Positions 9,219-17,285 of a DNA stretch of 51,550 nucleotides are shown one piece after another (position 1 is the first letter of the stretch; every line of letters starts with the position of its first letter). The position numbers and the translations under genes are program-made. The DNA comes from a bacterium. GTDB lineage: Bacteria > Actinomycetota > Acidimicrobiia > Spongiisociales > ZC4RG35. Location: NCBI GenBank assembly GCA_024641285.1, contig JAHEDH010000007.1, positions 1-51,550 on the forward strand. Direction: 5' to 3'. The notes under the pieces were generated by a model. The model was given only the letters and a program-made list of their open reading frames with translations, was not told where the DNA came from and did not search any database.

Positions 9219-10220
9219 TCAGGTGATCACGACAGCTTCGGGACCCTCCACGATCTCGCCGATGACGACGGGATCGTGACCGGAAACATGAGAGGCAACG
9301 TCGGAGACTCGCTCAGGCCTGACGATGAGGCAGAAGCCGATACCCATGTTGAACGCCTCGAACATGGCGCCGTCGTCGATGTCACCGATCTTCTGGAGGT
9401 GGTCGAAGATCGGTGGGCGCGACCAGGCCGACGTGTCGACTCTGGCCGACAGCCCCTCGGGCAGGGGGCGGCCGAGGTTTCCGGGCAGGCCGCCACCGGT
9501 GATGTGTGCCGCCCCGGTCACGCCGCCTGTCGCCATCGAGGCCAGCACATCTGCGCTGTAGAGGACCGACGGCTCCAGAACGGTCTCGCCGATCGTCGAG
9601 CCGTCGAAGCGGATCGCCCAGTCCGAGCCCGCCAGCAGTCTCCGAACCAGCGAGAAGCCGTTCGACCGCAGGTTCCGTGATGCCAGACCGATGACCAGAT
9701 CACCAACGTCGACAGCCTCGCCGACGATCTCTTCTCCTGCCTCCACGACGCCGAGCGCGGCACCGGCGAGATCGATGGCGTCGCGGTCCATCACGCCGGG
9801 ATGCTCCGCCGTTTCGCCCCCGACCAGCGCAGCGCCCACCTCGGCGCAGGCCGAGGCGATCGACGCAACCACGCTGGTGTCGCGATCGGGGTCGAGCCGG
9901 CCGACAGCCATGTAGTCGACGAACCCGATCGGTCTGGCGCCCACGGCCGTCAGATCGTCCACGCACATGGCGACGAGGTCGTAGCCGACCCCGTCCCACT
10001 TCCGGAGCTGTCTGGCGATCTCGAGCTTGGTTCCGACGCCGTCCGTCGACATCATGAGAACCGGCCGACGCATGCCCGCTGGGAGCTCGATACCGGCGGC
10101 GAAACCACCGAAACCACCGACGATGTTGGAGCCCCAGGTGGACGTCACCAGCGACCGGATCGCTTCGACGTGTCGTTCCGCTCCGGCCAGATCGACTCCG
10201 GCAGAGCCGTAGTCGGTCAT
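9219..10220 (-). CDS. purM: Phosphoribosylformylglycinamidine cyclo-ligase (AIR synthetase)
   Basis: Fifth step of de novo purine synthesis: ATP-dependent ring closure of FGAM to AIR. PurM/PurL-fold landmarks: STDGVGTKLEIARQL, MCVDDLTAVGARPIGFVDYMAVG, ALVGGETAEHPGVM, RNLRSNGFSLVRRLL and NMGIGFCLIV near the end. 333 aa, normal. The track ORF extends upstream, but homology begins at MTDYGSAGVDLAGAERHV, so ATG at 10220. Immediately behind purF (2 bases between stop and start), clearly one operon. Confidence 0.95.
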   Translation of the reverse strand: MTDYGSAGVDLAGAERHVEAIRSLVTSTWGSNIVGGFGGFAAGIELPAGMRRPVLMMSTDGVGTKLEIARQLRKWDGVGYDLVAMCVDDLTAVGARPIGFVDYMAVGRLDPDRDTSVVASIASACAEVGAALVGGETAEHPGVMDRDAIDLAGAALGVVEAGEEIVGEAVDVGDLVIGLASRNLRSNGFSLVRRLLAGSDWAIRFDGSTIGETVLEPSVLYSADVLASMATGGVTGAAHITGGGLPGNLGRPLPEGLSARVDTSAWSRPPIFDHLQKIGDIDDGAMFEAFNMGIGFCLIVRPERVSDVASHVSGHDPVVIGEIVEGPEAVVIT

Positions 10221-10222
10221 GT

Positions 10223-11674
10223 TCAGGGTGCCGCGGCGGGCTCGAGCACGAACTTGCCGGCGCCGTCCTCGATGGCCGTCGGGTACGTGCCGGTGAGACA
10301 CGCCGTGCAGAACGACTCCGACGGGGCACCGGTGGAGCCGAGCAGACCTTCGATCGAGAGGTATCCGAGAGAGTCGACACCCAGGAACTCGGTGATCTCG
10401 GCGACGCTCATCTTGGCCGCCAGCAACTTGGACTGATCGGAGGTGTCCATGCCGTAGAAGCACGGCCACCGATACGGCGGCGACGATACCCGCAGATGGA
10501 TCTCGGCGGCGCCGACGTCCCTCACCATGGCGATCAGCTGTCTGGTGGTGGAGCCGCGAACGATGGAATCGTCGACCAGGACCACACGTTTTCCGTCGAA
10601 GGTGGCAGGGATCGGATTGAGCTTGAGCCTGATGCCCTGGTCACGAAGCATCTGGGTCGGTTCGATGAAGGTGCGACCGATGTAGCGGTTCTTGACGAGG
10701 CCGTCGGCGTAGGGGATGCCGGACGCCTCCGAGAAACCCTGGGCGGCAGGAATTCCCGATTCGGGAACCGGGACGACCACATCCGCTTCGGCTGGGTACT
10801 CGGCGGCCAGGGTACGACCCATCCGCTGTCTGGCCCCGAACACGTTCGCGCCGTAGAGGTTCGAATCGGGTCGAGCGAAGTACACGAACTCGAAGACGCA
10901 CAGGCTGGGATCGGTGGTGGCGAACGGGCGGTGGCTCCTGACCCCGGTGGCGTCGACGACGACCATCTCGCCGGGCTCGACATCCCTGACGAAGGTGGCC
11001 CCGACGAGGTCGAGTGCTGCGGTCTCGGACGCGAAGACCCAGGCGTTGGCCCCGATCCGGCCGAGACAGAGCGGTCGGAAGCCATGCGGATCTCGTATCC
11101 CGACCAGCCGGCCCTGATCCATCACCACGAGTGAGAACGCTCCCTCGAATCGGGGAAGGACCTCCATGAGCGCCATCTCGAGCCCGCGAGCGTCGGATCG
11201 CTCGTCGTTCACCTTCTTGGAGATGATGTCGAGCATCAGTTCGGAGTCGCTCGACACGCCGGTGATGCCCTGCTCGCCGGCGAGCGTCGCGGTGTTCGTG
11301 AGGTTGCCGTTGTGGCCGAGAGCGATCGATGTGCTCCCGATCTGGCGGTGGACCGGCTGGGCGTTCTCCCAGCAGGAAGACCCGGTCGTGCTGTATCGGG
11401 TGTGACCGATGCCGATATGGCCTTCGAGTGCGGCGAGGTCGTTCTCGTCGAAGACCTGCGGGACCAGCCCGAGGTCCTTCACGACCGTCACGGTTTCGCC
11501 GTCCGACGTTGCGATGCCGGCCGCCTCCTGGCCTCGGTGCTGGAGGGCGAACAAGCCGAAGTAGATGGTGGCCGACACCTGCTGACCGGGGGCGTAGACA
11601 CCGAAGACCCCGCACGCTTCGCGCGGGCCGTTGAGATCGGGAGGCGGAGTGGCGGATGTGTCGGTCACGACCAT
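10223..11674 (-). CDS. purF: Amidophosphoribosyltransferase
   Basis: First committed step of purine synthesis: PRPP + glutamine to phosphoribosylamine. N-terminal Ntn-type glutaminase with nucleophile Cys in REACGVFGVY, preceded by a 20-residue propeptide to be cleaved; C-terminal PRTase with the PRPP loop VVLVDDSIVRGSTTRQ. All four iron-sulfur cysteines of the Bacillus-type enzyme are present (LCVFEFVYFARPDS, RWPCFYGMDT, FCTACLTGTYP), so a [4Fe-4S] cluster is expected. Start ATG at 11674; TATCCT lies 4 bases ahead, so transcript start may be at or inside the codon and the GTG two codons later is an alternative. Followed directly by purM. Confidence 0.95.
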   Translation of the reverse strand: MVVTDTSATPPPDLNGPREACGVFGVYAPGQQVSATIYFGLFALQHRGQEAAGIATSDGETVTVVKDLGLVPQVFDENDLAALEGHIGIGHTRYSTTGSSCWENAQPVHRQIGSTSIALGHNGNLTNTATLAGEQGITGVSSDSELMLDIISKKVNDERSDARGLEMALMEVLPRFEGAFSLVVMDQGRLVGIRDPHGFRPLCLGRIGANAWVFASETAALDLVGATFVRDVEPGEMVVVDATGVRSHRPFATTDPSLCVFEFVYFARPDSNLYGANVFGARQRMGRTLAAEYPAEADVVVPVPESGIPAAQGFSEASGIPYADGLVKNRYIGRTFIEPTQMLRDQGIRLKLNPIPATFDGKRVVLVDDSIVRGSTTRQLIAMVRDVGAAEIHLRVSSPPYRWPCFYGMDTSDQSKLLAAKMSVAEITEFLGVDSLGYLSIEGLLGSTGAPSESFCTACLTGTYPTAIEDGAGKFVLEPAAAP

Positions 11675-11859
11675 GACGAGGATAGGCGGTTGCGGTCGGT
11701 TGCCCGTATCACCGGTGTGGGCGGGCGGGGGACGGGTGGACGGTGCTCCGAGGCCGTGACAACCCCGCCGGTCGTGCCGATCCTCGGGAACCAAGCCGGG
11801 ACACGGCAGACGTCAGCAGGCGACGTCGACGATCTGGATGAACGACCCCGGGTCCCGTG

Positions 11860-12945
11860 TCAGCTGAACGGGCGCCAGAGTCGGTACGGGTTGAGATACC
11901 CGGGATCGTCTGGCTCGAGCAGGTATCCCTCGATCTCCCTGTCCTTGTACAGCGTGACATCTTCGATGGGAGGAGTGGTCCCGGGTGGGAACACCTCGAG
12001 GATCTGATCGATGAGCAGCGTCTGATACCGCAGCGCGGCGGCGACCGCGCGCTTGGCCTTGTCCGGTGAGGCGATCGTGGCCCGGCCGACGATGCCGACC
12101 GGCGTCGCCACCATCTCCAGCGGAGTGTTGTTTCGAACACTCCACCAGAGATTCGGCCGGCTGCGCTGATTCGCCGACTTGTTGAAGTGCTCGTCCGGCA
12201 GGTAGCTGTGACCGACGGTGTCCACCGCCCGACTGAGGTCGACCGTCTCGGGAGCCAGCAGCATCGCGAGCGAGGTCTCCGCCTCGTCTGCATGAACGAA
12301 GTCGTCTTCGAATGGTCCACCACGGTCCTTCGTTCGGAAGAACTCGTTCATGGCGGCGCACCAGTCGAAGGCCACCGCAAAGAAGGGCAGCTCGGGATAT
12401 CGCAACGCGAACATGTCGATGGCACCGGCGATCACCCAGTGTTGGGCGTGGTTGTTGACGAAGATCATCTTGCGGTAGCCCTGCGACCACAGTCCGAACA
12501 TCACGTCGACCAGCAGCTTCTGGAGCACGCTCTGGCTGATCGGGATGGTGCCGATCAGGCCGACGTGGTGCTTCGGGTGGTTGCCGTAGATCCAGGGCGT
12601 CTGCGCCAGGGTGACTTCACGCCCCTGCTTGGCGGTGGCGCGTCTGACACCCTCGACCAGCCGGGTCACCTGGAGCGTGTCCTGGGCGCTCACCGAATGG
12701 GGCCCGTGGAGCTCGGTGGATCCGAGCGGAATCATCACGATGTCGTTGAGCCGGCGCTTCTCTGCCAGCTCCTTGGGGTGTGTGTTTTGCAGATACGTGC
12801 CGGGGATCTCCATCTCGCCGGGGGAGGGGATCTCATACTCCTCGGTCAGGATCCGGTCGACCTCGGCGTCGGTCGCATCCCAGAGCTCCTGCTTCATCCG
12901 CCCGACTGCATTGTCTTCGAACTCGGGTGCGTGGATCAGATTCAT
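11860..12945 (-). CDS. iolN: Creatininase-family ring-opening hydrolase, IolN-like (3-dehydro-scyllo-inosose hydrolase)
   Basis: Creatininase-fold metal amidohydrolase-like enzyme; best reading is IolN, which opens the diketo-inositol ring to 5-keto-L-gluconate. Metal ligands are visible: E78, H80 and D89 in MIPLGSTELHGPHSVSAQD, H166 in FVNNHAQHW, and the acidic HADEAETS (218-225). N-terminal MKQELWDATDAEVDRI and MEIPGTYLQNT lie outside the creatininase core and fit the IolN-type subgroup as I know it. 361 aa. ATG at 12945 overlaps the kinase stop in ATGA, so translation is coupled. Last gene of the dehydrogenase-aldolase-kinase-hydrolase cluster, which supports a sugar/cyclitol substrate rather than creatinine. 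A different cyclic substrate remains possible. Confidence 0.62.
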   Translation of the reverse strand: MNLIHAPEFEDNAVGRMKQELWDATDAEVDRILTEEYEIPSPGEMEIPGTYLQNTHPKELAEKRRLNDIVMIPLGSTELHGPHSVSAQDTLQVTRLVEGVRRATAKQGREVTLAQTPWIYGNHPKHHVGLIGTIPISQSVLQKLLVDVMFGLWSQGYRKMIFVNNHAQHWVIAGAIDMFALRYPELPFFAVAFDWCAAMNEFFRTKDRGGPFEDDFVHADEAETSLAMLLAPETVDLSRAVDTVGHSYLPDEHFNKSANQRSRPNLWWSVRNNTPLEMVATPVGIVGRATIASPDKAKRAVAAALRYQTLLIDQILEVFPPGTTPPIEDVTLYKDREIEGYLLEPDDPGYLNPYRLWRPFS

Positions 12946-13928
12946 GGCCCTTCCCTTTCGATTGTCCGTTCTCTCACCGAATCGCCTTGCTCGGCCAGGA
13001 GTGAGCCGACTTTGGAGGCGCTGACGCCGCCGACACACCCGACCGCGGTTGCAGCGGAGGCTCCCACCGCCTGAGCGCGTACGAGGAGTTCGGTCAGTTC
13101 GTCGACACCGAGGCCGTCGAGGTGGGGTGCCGGCTGCTCTCGCAGATAGTCGACGACGCCTGCACAGAACGCGTCGCCGCAGCCGGTTGCGTCGACCGTG
13201 TCGACCTCGAACGGAGCCTGACTGACCCGGCGGCCTTCGGCGAAGGCGTGTGCCCCCTGCTCACCGCTGGTCACCAACACGAGCCGCACCCCGGCATCGA
13301 GGAAGACCTTGACGGCCTCGTCGAGTGTCGTCGCGCCCGTGTTGATCAGTGCTTCCCGTTCGTTGCAGTGGACGATGTCGGCCAGGCGGAGCGCAGGGGA
13401 CACGTAGTCGACCGGCCGGTCGGGGTGTGGCTTCATCAGATCCAGCATCACGACGACGTCCGTCAACGGTGCGAGGATCTCCGCCAGGTGCAGGTCGATG
13501 CCCGAGTACCCCGGCCGCACGGTCAGCAGATCCGGCCGCCACTCGTCGATGGCCGCCATGACATGGTCGGACCGCAGCCACCAGTTGGCCCCAGGGTCCA
13601 GATGGAACCGGCGGTCCTCGCCCGTCACCTCCAGCACCATGTTTCGCCCGGTGTCCTCCTCCTCCACGTCCTGGAGATACGTCCGGAAGCCGTACGGGGC
13701 GAGCGCGTCGCGGACGAACGACCCGAAGGGTCCCCGACCGACCGCAGCAGCCACCGCCACCGAGTCAGGTGAGCGGCCGAGGTCCACGAGGTCGATGGCG
13801 ACGTCGATGGGATGGCCGCCGAGGCGGGTGTCGACTGTGGTGTAGACGACCTCGCCGGGGCTGGCGACCGCATCAAGTCCAACGGCCAGGATGTCGACCA
13901 TGATGGTGCCGACGGCGAGCGTTCGCAT
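12942..13928 (-). CDS. PfkB-family sugar kinase
   Basis: Ribokinase-fold ATP-dependent kinase of a sugar or sugar acid. N-terminal MRTLAVGTIMVDILAVG, the substrate-lid glycines LGGHPIDVAIDLVDLG (37-51; the usual GG..N has Asp here) and the C-terminal anion hole/catalytic base DTVDATGCGDAFCAGV with D252 as base. 328 aa, normal. Three bases behind the aldolase gene and overlapping iolN by four bases, so one transcript. From context the substrate may be 5-keto-L-gluconate or a similar ketohexonate made by the hydrolase, giving a ketose-1-phosphate-type product for the aldolase. It is not obviously IolC. Confidence 0.8.
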   Translation of the reverse strand: MRTLAVGTIMVDILAVGLDAVASPGEVVYTTVDTRLGGHPIDVAIDLVDLGRSPDSVAVAAAVGRGPFGSFVRDALAPYGFRTYLQDVEEEDTGRNMVLEVTGEDRRFHLDPGANWWLRSDHVMAAIDEWRPDLLTVRPGYSGIDLHLAEILAPLTDVVVMLDLMKPHPDRPVDYVSPALRLADIVHCNEREALINTGATTLDEAVKVFLDAGVRLVLVTSGEQGAHAFAEGRRVSQAPFEVDTVDATGCGDAFCAGVVDYLREQPAPHLDGLGVDELTELLVRAQAVGASAATAVGCVGGVSASKVGSLLAEQGDSVRERTIEREGP

Positions 13929-13931
13929 CGG

Positions 13932-14510
13932 CTAGCCGCCTTCCGCCAACGCCGCCTGGTACCGGTCCACCAACGTTGCCGTTTCTGCGACGGTCTCGCC
14001 CCATGCCACGATGCCATGGTCGATCAGCACGAAATAGCGAGTGTCGGGGTGTTGGTCGAGAAACCGCTCGATCTCCTCCTTCGACTCGCGCGTCCCGGCG
14101 GGGTGGTAGGTGCTCGTTGCGGGTACGCCGAGCCTCTGCAGGTCGTCGAGGCGCCCCACGTGGAGATGGAACACGGATGTGGCGGTCGGTCGCCTCTCGT
14201 AGAGCACCGCGTGGACCGAGGCGTCCTTCGATGGCTCGTGGAGTCCTCGTGAAGTCACAACCGGGCCGTCGGCATCGTGCTCGATGCCTGTCACCAGCAC
14301 CCAATCCTCGTTTGCGATCGTCGCGAGCGGCACGCCGGTCCGGGTGATCAGGAATCCCTCCGCTGCCCGGCAGCTCAGATTGCCCGACTCGCCCGGCGAC
14401 AGTCCCGCTGCCGCCAGTTCGGCGCCCCAGGTCGCCAGGCCTTCCAGTCGTGGGTCATCGAGAAGGTCTGCAGGGACGGGTCGACTGTCTCGTCGGTGCC
14501 CGACCTTCAT
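13932..14510 (-). CDS. Class II aldolase/adducin-family protein
   Basis: Zn-dependent aldolase of the FucA/AraD/MtnB fold, 192 aa. Zinc ligands: H115 and H117 in SVFHLHVGRL and H165 in LIDHGIVAWG. The position of FucA Glu73 (four residues before a His) is Asp here (PSKDASVH, D96), an unusual change at the proton-transfer residue. N-terminal LSPGESGNLSCR is the phosphate/carboxylate-binding Gly-Asn loop of the fold. The track ORF runs far upstream inside the dehydrogenase; start ATG at 14510 overlaps the dehydrogenase stop (ATGA). Probably splits the phosphorylated keto acid to DHAP plus an aldehyde acid. A dehydratase (MtnB-like) or epimerase role is the alternative. Confidence 0.75.
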   Translation of the reverse strand: MKVGHRRDSRPVPADLLDDPRLEGLATWGAELAAAGLSPGESGNLSCRAAEGFLITRTGVPLATIANEDWVLVTGIEHDADGPVVTSRGLHEPSKDASVHAVLYERRPTATSVFHLHVGRLDDLQRLGVPATSTYHPAGTRESKEEIERFLDQHPDTRYFVLIDHGIVAWGETVAETATLVDRYQAALAEGG

Positions 14511-15604
14511 CTCGGGTTGGGCTGGATCAGGACTTTCAGGGCGCCACCGAGGCGTTTCGTGAAGGTCTCGTACGCCCCGGCGAACTCCTGGAGCGGGAAC
14601 GTGTGGGTGGTGACGATGTCCACGTCGAGCTTGCCCTCTGCGATGAGCGGGATGACCTCGGCGCAGGTGCCCGGGTTGGCTCGTACACCGAACAGGTCCA
14701 TCTCCTCGAACACGATTCTCTGCAACGGCAGGACACACGGCTCCAGCGGGACGCCGATCAGCGCGATGCGGCCGCCCTTGCGTGTCATCGAGACGGCATC
14801 GGCCGGTGTGTTGCCGCGAGCTGCCGTGTCGACGGTGAAATGGGCGCCCTGGCCTTCCGTGAGCGCGCGCACGGCCGCGGGCCCGTCGGTGTCGGAGTTG
14901 TCGACGATCTCGAAGCCGAGTGCGGCTGCCGTCTCGAGGCGTTCGCCTCTCCCCACCATGATCACGCGGGCCGCTCCCATCAGTTGGGCCAGCAGACCCG
15001 CCAGCAGGCCCTGCGCACCCGGCCCGATGATGGCGGCCGTCTCCCCGGCTCTGGCACCGGCCCGCTTGACGGCATGAAGCGCGATCGAACTGGCATCCAC
15101 CAGCGCTCCCTGTTCGAGGGTCATCGAATCCGGAATCTTGAAGACGCTCTTGATCGAACTGGCGTGGTACTGCCGCATCGCCCCGGTGGAGTAGTGGCCG
15201 TAGTGGCGATGGCCGACCTCCTCGTTGCCGTAGTTGTCGCAGAGGTTGTAGCGGCCGATGGCGCATTGCCTGCAGAAACCGCAGCCTGCATGAGCGGTTC
15301 CGGCCACTCGGTCGCCCACGCGAAAACCGAGCTCCTCAGACCCCTCTCCTGTGGCAACGACCGTGCCCGACCATTCGTGACCGGGGGTGTACGGGTATCC
15401 CCTCGGCCAGCCCTTCTTCAGGAAGTTCCCCGAAATGATCTCTCTGTCGGTGCCGCAGATGGCGACCGAGTGGACCTCGCAGAGGACCTCATGCCGGCCC
15501 ACCGGTGGCACGGGCACCGTCTCGACCTCGAACCGGTCCGGCCCGAGAAGAACCAGCGCATCCATCGTCGGGGGAACAGCCCCTTCGTTCGGGGCCTGCG
15601 GCAT
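14507..15604 (-). CDS. Zinc-dependent polyol/sugar dehydrogenase (MDR)
   Basis: NAD(P)-dependent medium-chain dehydrogenase that oxidises a secondary alcohol of a polyol. Catalytic zinc: C50 (AICGTDRE) and H76-E77 (PGHEWSG); structural zinc complete with C108, C111, C114, C122 (CGFCRQCAIGRYNLC); Rossmann loop IIGPGAQGLLAGLL. 365 aa. ATG at 15604 with AAGGGAG 6 bases upstream; the track ORF extends too far. First gene of the four-gene cluster. By context it could do the IolM reaction (oxidation of scyllo-inosose to the diketo compound), but the sequence itself only supports the general sorbitol/threonine dehydrogenase group. Confidence 0.83.
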   Translation of the reverse strand: MPQAPNEGAVPPTMDALVLLGPDRFEVETVPVPPVGRHEVLCEVHSVAICGTDREIISGNFLKKGWPRGYPYTPGHEWSGTVVATGEGSEELGFRVGDRVAGTAHAGCGFCRQCAIGRYNLCDNYGNEEVGHRHYGHYSTGAMRQYHASSIKSVFKIPDSMTLEQGALVDASSIALHAVKRAGARAGETAAIIGPGAQGLLAGLLAQLMGAARVIMVGRGERLETAAALGFEIVDNSDTDGPAAVRALTEGQGAHFTVDTAARGNTPADAVSMTRKGGRIALIGVPLEPCVLPLQRIVFEEMDLFGVRANPGTCAEVIPLIAEGKLDVDIVTTHTFPLQEFAGAYETFTKRLGGALKVLIQPNPR

Positions 15605-15675
15605 CGGAACTCCCTTCACCTGAGCGTCCAGCGATCGTAACGCCCCTCTCGCCCGCCGTCCCGGGCCATTCGGCC

Positions 15676-17139
15676 TCAGTTGTCGGGCGCGTACGCCGGC
15701 CGTGATGGTGATATGCGTCGCAAGGCGAGCAGTCCCAGCGCAGCGATGACAGCACCGATCCACGTCGCCAGCGCGAAGCCGTCGATCACCGCAGAGCTCA
15801 CCGGTCCGCCCACGGGAGCCGAGTCGCCGGAAAGCACGTCCCGGACCAATTCGGGGTCACCCACGGTTTTCGCAACCGTGGCGAACAGCGCCGCGCCCCC
15901 GATCGCCGACCCGAAAGCGAACCCCTGATTCCGGAAGAACTGGTGGGCGGCGGTCGAGCGCCCCATCTCTTGGGGCTCGCTCACATCCCGGAGGAGGGTG
16001 AGCGCGGCATTGGTCGCAAGCCCGATCCCCACACCCACACCGAAGAGCGCCGCGAAGAGGACCGGGAGAGCCAGAGCGAGCATCGCTGCCAGTGCGGTCG
16101 CAACCAGCGAGGGGATCGTGGTGCCGAAGCCGAAGCGGATCACCTTCAGTTCGGATCGTGAATCGAGGAGTCGAGAGGACAGGTTGGCACCCGCCGTCCA
16201 GCCGACCGTGAAGAACAGCACAGACCAGGCGGTCGTGGCCTCGGAGGCGAGCCTCCCGGCACTGACATAGAGCGGCACGAAGGCATTCGGTGCGAAGGCT
16301 CCGGTGATCAACAGCGAGATGGCGAAGGCGAGCGGCGCAAAGGGCGCTCCGGTCAGGTATCGGCGTTCGACCAGGGGCGACCGGTGGGTGCCCGAGCGCC
16401 GATAGAACGCCAGGCCGGACAGGACGGCAACCCCGAACCACGCGAACGATGCCCAAGCCAGGTCGTTGACCGCAAACAGCACGGCGGCGGTGAACGCCAG
16501 CGCCAGGATGGCTCCGATGTAGTCCATCGGTTGACGATCGGACAGCGTCTGGGCGGGCGGCATCACCCGCCAACCGGCCAGAAGTGACAGCAGACCGAGC
16601 GGAAGATTGATGAGGAAGATCCATCTCCAGTCGAGCTGGGTCAGCATCACGGCGGCGATCGCCGGGCTCGCCACACCCATCACGCCCCACACCGTGGAGT
16701 TCGCAGCGAACGCCCGGCCCGTGAGATGCGGCGGGTAGATCAACGTCACCGCTGCGAGCCCGACCGCGATGACCATCCCCGCACCTGCTCCCTGGATCGC
16801 CCGAAGTGCGATCATCGCCTCCATCGACGGCGCGAACGCAGCCATCACGCCGGCACCGGCAAACGCGACGACCGCCACCCGGAACATGGTCCGGACGCCG
16901 ATCGTGTCGATGAGTCGACCGGACACGATCGTCGCGACGCCCGAAGTCAGGAGGAATGCGGTGATCACCCAAGGCAGCAGTGAGACCGAACCGAGGTCGG
17001 CTGCGACCTCGGGGAGCGCTGCTGCGACGGCGAGGCCCTCGAACGCGGCCAGCGCGACCGTGACGAAGATCGCGGTCGACGCCGGCAGCAGCTCCCTGGA
17101 CAAGACACTCCGTGGCGTTGCGATTGATCGACCGTTCAC
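15676..17139 (-). CDS. MFS transporter, DHA2/EmrB-QacA-like
   Basis: Proton-coupled membrane transporter with about 14 hydrophobic segments, 487 aa. Motif A variant GRLIDTIGVRTMF between TM2 and TM3; motif-C-like GVMGVASPAIAAVML in TM5; WRWIFLINLPLGLLSLL is typical of the DHA2 drug-efflux branch. Starts at a GTG 6 bases behind TACGCT, so leaderless. Upstream of the dehydrogenase by 71 bases and in the same direction, so possibly cotranscribed and then a candidate metabolite transporter; family resemblance alone says drug/metabolite export. Confidence 0.8.
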   Translation of the reverse strand: MNGRSIATPRSVLSRELLPASTAIFVTVALAAFEGLAVAAALPEVAADLGSVSLLPWVITAFLLTSGVATIVSGRLIDTIGVRTMFRVAVVAFAGAGVMAAFAPSMEAMIALRAIQGAGAGMVIAVGLAAVTLIYPPHLTGRAFAANSTVWGVMGVASPAIAAVMLTQLDWRWIFLINLPLGLLSLLAGWRVMPPAQTLSDRQPMDYIGAILALAFTAAVLFAVNDLAWASFAWFGVAVLSGLAFYRRSGTHRSPLVERRYLTGAPFAPLAFAISLLITGAFAPNAFVPLYVSAGRLASEATTAWSVLFFTVGWTAGANLSSRLLDSRSELKVIRFGFGTTIPSLVATALAAMLALALPVLFAALFGVGVGIGLATNAALTLLRDVSEPQEMGRSTAAHQFFRNQGFAFGSAIGGAALFATVAKTVGDPELVRDVLSGDSAPVGGPVSSAVIDGFALATWIGAVIAALGLLALRRISPSRPAYAPDN

Positions 17140-17145
17140 GGTCTC

Positions 17146-17151
17146 AGCGTA
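17146..17151 (-). promoter_or_regulatory. Leaderless promoter of the MFS gene
   Basis: TACGCT, 6 bases, GTG. A weak -35 (GTGGCA) stands 17 bases upstream. Confidence 0.5.
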
Positions 17152-17285
17152 TGACCCGTCCGAAGAGGTGCCACATCGCCGGCACCCGGCAGGCGGACAG
17201 CGCCTACCCTTCGGCGTCGACGCGCCGGATGCGCTCGAGACACGTTGCAGCTGACACGCCCAGGAGCGTGTGGGAGGACTCTGAA

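Noticed and set aside
13932-15266. 444-aa ORF ending with the class II aldolase
   Set aside because: Everything before MKVGHRRDSR is a shadow of the dehydrogenase gene; true start is at 14510.
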